Positions 6,184-8,765 of a DNA stretch of 8,765 nucleotides are shown here, in pieces; positions within the stretch are counted from its first letter, which is position 1; each line of letters opens with the position of its first letter. The notes under the pieces were generated by a model. That model was not told where the DNA came from and did not search any database. It worked only from the letters and a program-made list of their open reading frames with translations. The DNA is from Longicatena sp. (GTDB lineage: Bacteria > Bacillota_I > Bacilli_A > Erysipelotrichales > Erysipelotrichaceae): assembly GCA_020025055.1 (NCBI GenBank), contig JAHHST010000060.1, positions 1-8,765 on the forward strand. The letters are read 5' to 3'. Position numbers and translations under genes: made by a program.

Positions 6184-8318
6184 TGAAAAAATATGGGTTT
6201 ATGGTAATTTTACAAGTTGTCATTATAACCGTTGTATTGTTTACCAGCCATTTTATTGAACCATTATCTGTCAACGTAAAAACAATAAATAATAGCAAAA
6301 ACGAAGTGATTGAATATTGCATCAAAGATGTTTTATTTTTTGAAGCAGAACAACTTGATCATACGTATGAGTGGATTACGTTAGCAAAGGATATTCCACT
6401 AGAATCATCAACGGTTTCATTAATCAAAGAACAGCTACATGAAGAGTTTTCTAATACGTATGATCTTACTTTATTAACAGATCAGAACTTTTATTATCGT
6501 ATAAAAGTAGGCGATAATACAAATGATAAAAAATGGAATATGGCAATTACACAAGAGCAAAAAGAAAAAGCTATTTTATCAGCGACGATAAAAACCGATA
6601 AACATGGAAAATTACTACCAATTAAGATGAATAGTTCAAGTCCTATTACAATCAACAATGATTTTAAATATTTACAATCTTTAGCATATGATAGGATTTC
6701 TATGTATTTAAGTGAAGATATTTTAGAAAAATATAATATTGAAAACTATTATCAGTATCAATTACCAAAAAATTTGGAAATGGAAGTCTATATTCCAGAA
6801 TCATTAAAGAACAATCAAGAGTTTTTATTTACGACATTAGTTGATTATACTACTCAAAATACTAGAATGATGGTGTTTGCAAGTACTGCACTGGTTATTT
6901 GTTTACTGTTAGGATTTATTCTTCCATTATCGCTTGAAAAAGAAGCCAAAATATTTACTCGATTCTTAAATATCAAAGTAGAAGTGATGGCCGTCTTGGT
7001 TGCTATTATTGTATTTTTAGTCTTTTTTATTCAACAGGCTGCGATTTCTATATTTGATGGTCAGGTTGAATACTTCTTCTGTGTGAACAAGATGAGTGAA
7101 TATCTGTTCATTGTGAAATGCGGCATTGGCATTTTATTCTATTGTGTCCTAATGTTTACGGCATTCTTTATGGGATATATCAAAAACTTCTTCCATAAAG
7201 GAATTAAGGCCTTTATAAAAGACAATACATGTATTTATGCATTGTTTCATTTTCTTCATAATATCAATTTTGTGAATTTTAAGAATTCTTTCTATATCAA
7301 ACTTCTCATTTTAATCCTTATTCATGTGATTCTTAATATCTGTTTTAGTAATTTTAGACTAGATATCATGTATCTTTGGATTCTTTTAGAAAGTATTGCT
7401 ATTTTTGGATTTATGGTTTATGTCTACAATCAGGTGATGAAGCAATATGATGGTTGCTTAAAAGTTACCAAACAATTAGCAAATGGCAATTTTAATGTAG
7501 AACCTATTTCAGTTCCTACTTTTCAATCTCTTTATGAAAATCTAATTCAGATCAAACAAGGATTTTCTAAAGCTTTAGATGAAGGCATTCAATCACAAAA
7601 TGTAAAAACAGAATTAATTACCAATGTATCGCATGATCTAAAAACACCATTAACTGGATTAAAGAACTATGTGGAATTATTACAGGATGACAAAGATCCA
7701 GCTCACATGGATGAATACATTCAAAAAATTGTACAATATACAAATCGTTTAGATCAATTAGTTGTAGATTTGTTTGATGTGTCAAAAGCAAATGCAGGAG
7801 CATTAAAAGTGGACTTGGTCTGTGTTGATGTTTGTGAAATGATAAGACAAGTTCAAGCAGAATATGCAACACAATGGCAAGATAAAGATTTAGCAACTGT
7901 TTATAAGCTGCAACAGACACCTGCTATGGTGATGATAGATCCAAATAAAATGGTACGCGTATTTGAAAACTTAATTCAAAACATTAGTCGTTATGCTCTA
8001 GATCATACAAGAGTTTTCATTGAAGTAAAAGAAGAAGATGATCACTACAAGATTTGTTATAAGAACACATCGAAAGCACCATTAGATTTTAATCCAGAAG
8101 AGATTACAGAACGCTTTGTTCGTGGAGATAAATCAAGACATGAAGTGGGTAGTGGATTAGGACTTGCAATTGTGAAAAGCTTTACGGAAATACAGGGTGG
8201 AATATTTGCAATCGAAATTGATGGAGACTTATTCAAAGCAATCATCACCTTACCAAAAGAAACAGAAAGGAGCTGTATAAAGGATGAAGGAAATTTTGAC
8301 GCTGAAGGAAGTCAGTAA
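6180..8318 (+). CDS. Large multi-spanning sensor histidine kinase
   Basis: This 712-residue membrane sensor kinase is partner to the adjacent regulator. Segments in order: one transmembrane helix (about 5-26), a soluble, probably extracytoplasmic region of about 200 residues (27-228) with no recognised domain, then a group of about five helices (231-253, 268-289, 308-335, 370-389, 395-417), a HAMP-like linker (418-470) and a kinase core. The H-box NVSHDLKTPLT carries phosphorylated H485; the ATPase domain shows the N-box FENLIQN (595-601), F-box RFVRGD and G2 box GSGLGLAI (657-664). The usual G1 box (DxGxG) is replaced by KNTSKAPLDF (628-637). GAGGG at 6167-6171 favours the start at 6180 over the ATG at 6183. 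It is much larger than BceS-type kinases of about 330 residues. Its last 35 bases overlap the ABC ATPase gene. The signal sensed is unknown; envelope stress or a peptide is an inference from context. Confidence 0.9.
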   Translation: MMKKYGFMVILQVVIITVVLFTSHFIEPLSVNVKTINNSKNEVIEYCIKDVLFFEAEQLDHTYEWITLAKDIPLESSTVSLIKEQLHEEFSNTYDLTLLTDQNFYYRIKVGDNTNDKKWNMAITQEQKEKAILSATIKTDKHGKLLPIKMNSSSPITINNDFKYLQSLAYDRISMYLSEDILEKYNIENYYQYQLPKNLEMEVYIPESLKNNQEFLFTTLVDYTTQNTRMMVFASTALVICLLLGFILPLSLEKEAKIFTRFLNIKVEVMAVLVAIIVFLVFFIQQAAISIFDGQVEYFFCVNKMSEYLFIVKCGIGILFYCVLMFTAFFMGYIKNFFHKGIKAFIKDNTCIYALFHFLHNINFVNFKNSFYIKLLILILIHVILNICFSNFRLDIMYLWILLESIAIFGFMVYVYNQVMKQYDGCLKVTKQLANGNFNVEPISVPTFQSLYENLIQIKQGFSKALDEGIQSQNVKTELITNVSHDLKTPLTGLKNYVELLQDDKDPAHMDEYIQKIVQYTNRLDQLVVDLFDVSKANAGALKVDLVCVDVCEMIRQVQAEYATQWQDKDLATVYKLQQTPAMVMIDPNKMVRVFENLIQNISRYALDHTRVFIEVKEEDDHYKICYKNTSKAPLDFNPEEITERFVRGDKSRHEVGSGLGLAIVKSFTEIQGGIFAIEIDGDLFKAIITLPKETERSCIKDEGNFDAEGSQ

Positions 8319-8765
8319 AATATATTCTAGCCATGGTGTGATTGCAACCGGATTTCAAAAGATCACAACAAGCTTTTCATTAGGCGAATTTGTTGCAATC
8401 ACAGGAGAGAGCGGAAGTGGAAAATCAACACTTTTGCATGTATTAGCCGGCTTAGATGGATATGAAGAAGGAGAGATGCTAGTTGAAGGAAAACCAACTA
8501 GTGGCTATACGAAAGATGAGATTGAGACTTATCGAAAACAATATGTGAGCAATATCTTTCAATCTTTTCACTTAATTCATCATTATACAGTTTATCAAAA
8601 TGTTGAACTTGTCTTATTGATGAGTGGATATAAAGTAAATGAAGTAAAAGAAAAAGTACATACGATTTTAAAGGAAGTTGGACTTGATTCGATTGCTAAG
8701 AAAAAAGCAAGCAAGTTATCTGGTGGACAAAAACAAAGAGTGGCAATCGCTCGAGCGTTGGCAAA
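8284..8765 (+). CDS. ABC transporter ATP-binding protein (partial, 3' end beyond window)
   Basis: The first 160 codons of an ABC ATPase run to the window edge without a stop. It opens MKEILTLKEVSKIYSSHG, with Walker A GESGSGKST at 41-49, the Q-loop glutamine in IFQSFHL (Q93) and the signature LSGGQ at 145-149. Walker B and the H-loop would lie outside. The pattern is that of the LolD/MacB/BceA group, which drives exporters or peptide-sensing transporters with a separate FtsX-like permease. The start is preceded by AAAGGAG (8266-8272), eleven bases upstream, and the gene begins inside the kinase coding region in another frame (35-base overlap), a sign of coupled translation. The context of regulator and kinase suggests a transporter induced by the signal it handles, such as an antimicrobial peptide or envelope damage; this is not shown by the sequence. 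The permease is expected next. Confidence 0.9.
   Translation, partial: MKEILTLKEVSKIYSSHGVIATGFQKITTSFSLGEFVAITGESGSGKSTLLHVLAGLDGYEEGEMLVEGKPTSGYTKDEIETYRKQYVSNIFQSFHLIHHYTVYQNVELVLLMSGYKVNEVKEKVHTILKEVGLDSIAKKKASKLSGGQKQRVAIARALA

Noticed and set aside
5987..6325. Minus-strand open frame opposite the regulator/kinase junction
   Set aside because: It lies antisense to two well-supported coding regions and has no recognisable protein features; the same applies to the minus-strand frames at 2576-2833, 3416-3598, 4210-4425, 7618-7920 and 8057-8248.
1..8765. CRISPR array, insertion sequence, tRNA, rRNA, prophage or toxin-antitoxin genes
   Set aside because: No regularly spaced direct repeats, transposase motifs, terminal inverted repeats, or RNA-gene signatures were seen on either strand.

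Overview
The window is AT-rich, with strong AGGAGG-type ribosome binding sites, tight gene packing, two lipoprotein genes plus a broken third, and Gram-positive signalling genes. This fits a low-GC Firmicute, possibly a gut member of the Erysipelotrichia or a related clostridial lineage. The lineage is inferred from gene style, not from a marker gene. TAG ends at least one intact gene (the lipoprotein at 2158-2631), so a standard bacterial code is assumed.

Layout, left to right. (1) 103-546 encodes a membrane-anchored thioredoxin-fold lipoprotein with its own near-consensus promoter. (2) 654-2088 is a two-gene operon, also with a near-consensus promoter: an FMN-dependent alpha-hydroxy-acid oxidising enzyme with a cysteine-rich N-terminus, then a short inorganic-pyrophosphatase-like protein. 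A clear intrinsic terminator closes it. (3) 2158-4829 is a close-packed three-gene run: a DUF4358-like lipoprotein, a YihY/BrkB-family membrane protein and an RlmD-type 23S rRNA uracil methyltransferase. It ends at a long hairpin with an 8-T tail. (4) 4830-5469 has no intact gene. It holds that terminator, the remains of a lipoprotein gene on the minus strand (two in-frame TAG stops and no start), AT-rich palindromes, and a cluster of TTGTAA/GTAAC repeats that looks like a response-regulator operator. (5) 5470-8765 is a signalling and transport operon: an OmpR/PhoB-type response regulator, a large multi-spanning sensor histidine kinase, and the first 160 codons of an ABC transporter ATPase, all with overlapping reading frames. 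The ATPase runs off the window edge, and its permease is expected just beyond.

The kinase probably senses a signal at the membrane or outside the cell and phosphorylates the regulator. The regulator probably acts on the repeats upstream of its own gene and so controls the ABC transporter. Such modules often serve peptide-antibiotic or cell-envelope stress responses, but the substrate cannot be read from this window. Most of the window is recognisable, ordinary chromosome. I did not find a clearly new system. The points most worth a second look are the repeat-rich operator and unusual kinase, the cysteine cluster on the FMN enzyme, the reduced pyrophosphatase-like protein, and the decayed lipoprotein gene.
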